Shown here: positions 6,007 through 6,280 of the stretch, piece after piece
Layout: each line of letters starts with the position of its first letter
How positions within the stretch are numbered: the first letter of the stretch is position 1
NCBI GenBank assembly: GCA_947475135.1
Contig: CANJMU010000041.1
Location: 1-6,280 of the forward strand
Direction: 5' to 3'
Length of the DNA stretch: 6,280 bases
Origin: Silvanigrellaceae bacterium
Lineage (GTDB): Bacteria > Bdellovibrionota > Oligoflexia > Silvanigrellales > Silvanigrellaceae
Made by a program: the position numbers and the translations under genes
Notes under the pieces: model-generated
Databases searched by the model: none
The model's input: only the letters and a program-made list of their open reading frames with translations
Told to the model about the DNA's origin: nothing

Positions 6007-6280
6007 ATTAAGAAATAAAAGAATATCTTTAGATTTTTTATGCAATTCTTCTGCTGAATTATTTTTTGTATAAAAAGAAAAATCTTTCTCAATTTTTTTA
6101 TTTTCTAAGTCGTTTGCTAATTTCTCATAACATTTAGAAATATGCTCCACAGCCTTTTTTTTAAGATCATCATATTTTGAATATCTATCGAGTATTTCTT
6201 CATATCTAGAAATCACTGCAGAGCATTTATCTTTTTTCCAATAAAAATTAGCAATAAAATCGTAATGACGAGCAATTCTG
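6004..6280 (-). CDS. BamD-like TPR protein, C-terminal fragment
   Basis: This reading frame is open to the right edge. The first complete codon is at 6277-6279 and 91 codons are visible before TAG at 6004-6006. A GTG at 6216 is internal, because the frame and the family-like pattern continue upstream of it. Residues 1-33 of the fragment read as a helical-hairpin repeat: IARHYDFIANFYWKK, then AVISRYEEILDRYSKYDD, then KKAVEHISKCYEKL. The order of FY-K, A-I-RYE--L--Y and A------CY-KL resembles the last tetratricopeptide repeats of BamD, the lipoprotein that helps the BAM complex insert outer-membrane proteins. The tail is lysine- and glutamate-rich and does not look membrane-spanning. The lipobox and the first repeats would lie outside the window. 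A generic TPR protein is the alternative. It is the first visible gene of the run leading into hemH. Confidence 0.5.
   Translation of the reverse strand, partial: RIARHYDFIANFYWKKDKCSAVISRYEEILDRYSKYDDLKKKAVEHISKCYEKLANDLENKKIEKDFSFYTKNNSAEELHKKSKDILLFLN

Noticed and set aside
6004..6216. The rightmost frame as a complete 70-residue small protein starting at GTG 6216
   Set aside because: The same frame stays open for 21 more codons to the window edge, and the repeat-like helical pattern begins upstream of the GTG, so it is a fragment of a longer gene.

Overview
The window comes from an AT-rich, Gram-negative bacterium. Outer-membrane biology is implied by the end of an EptA-type lipid A phosphoethanolamine transferase, an ArnT/PMT-like membrane glycosyltransferase and a fragment that looks like the outer-membrane assembly lipoprotein BamD. 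Frequent A/T runs and strong A/T codon bias would suit a host-associated or slowly evolving lineage. The ferrochelatase carries an internal cysteine-rich segment of a type known from Myxococcus xanthus and some other bacteria. I cannot name the phylum from this sequence alone.

Layout, left to right: (1) positions 1-170, + strand, hold the last 55 codons of an EptA-like gene. (2) Positions 171-404 are non-coding space between convergent genes, with one weak hairpin plus T-run that could terminate the EptA-like transcript. (3) From 405 to the right edge everything reads on the minus strand in a tight series. In transcription order this is a BamD-like gene (C-terminal 91 codons only), hemH (ferrochelatase), uvrB (excision repair), truA (tRNA pseudouridine synthase) and an ArnT/PMT-like glycosyltransferase. 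Gaps between these genes are 9, 35, 3 and 23 bases, so they look like one operon whose promoter lies outside the window.

The most notable element is inside the last gene of that operon. Seven perfect copies of a 7-bp unit (AAAATAC on the coding strand) sit in the glycosyltransferase reading frame. Seven is not a multiple of three, so gain or loss of one unit shifts the frame. I read both alternative frames and each hits a stop within 10 codons after the repeat. This is the architecture of a slippage-driven on/off (phase-variation) switch. It sits in a gene that probably decorates lipid A or another surface glycan, and it faces an EptA-like gene that modifies the same kind of target. The housekeeping genes lie upstream of the switch, so switching off should not disturb them.

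Secondary points are the four-cysteine insert in ferrochelatase that suggests a [2Fe-2S] cluster, an A10 run early in hemH, a diverged active-site motif in TruA that keeps the catalytic Asp, and a stop codon that overlaps the hemH ribosome binding site.
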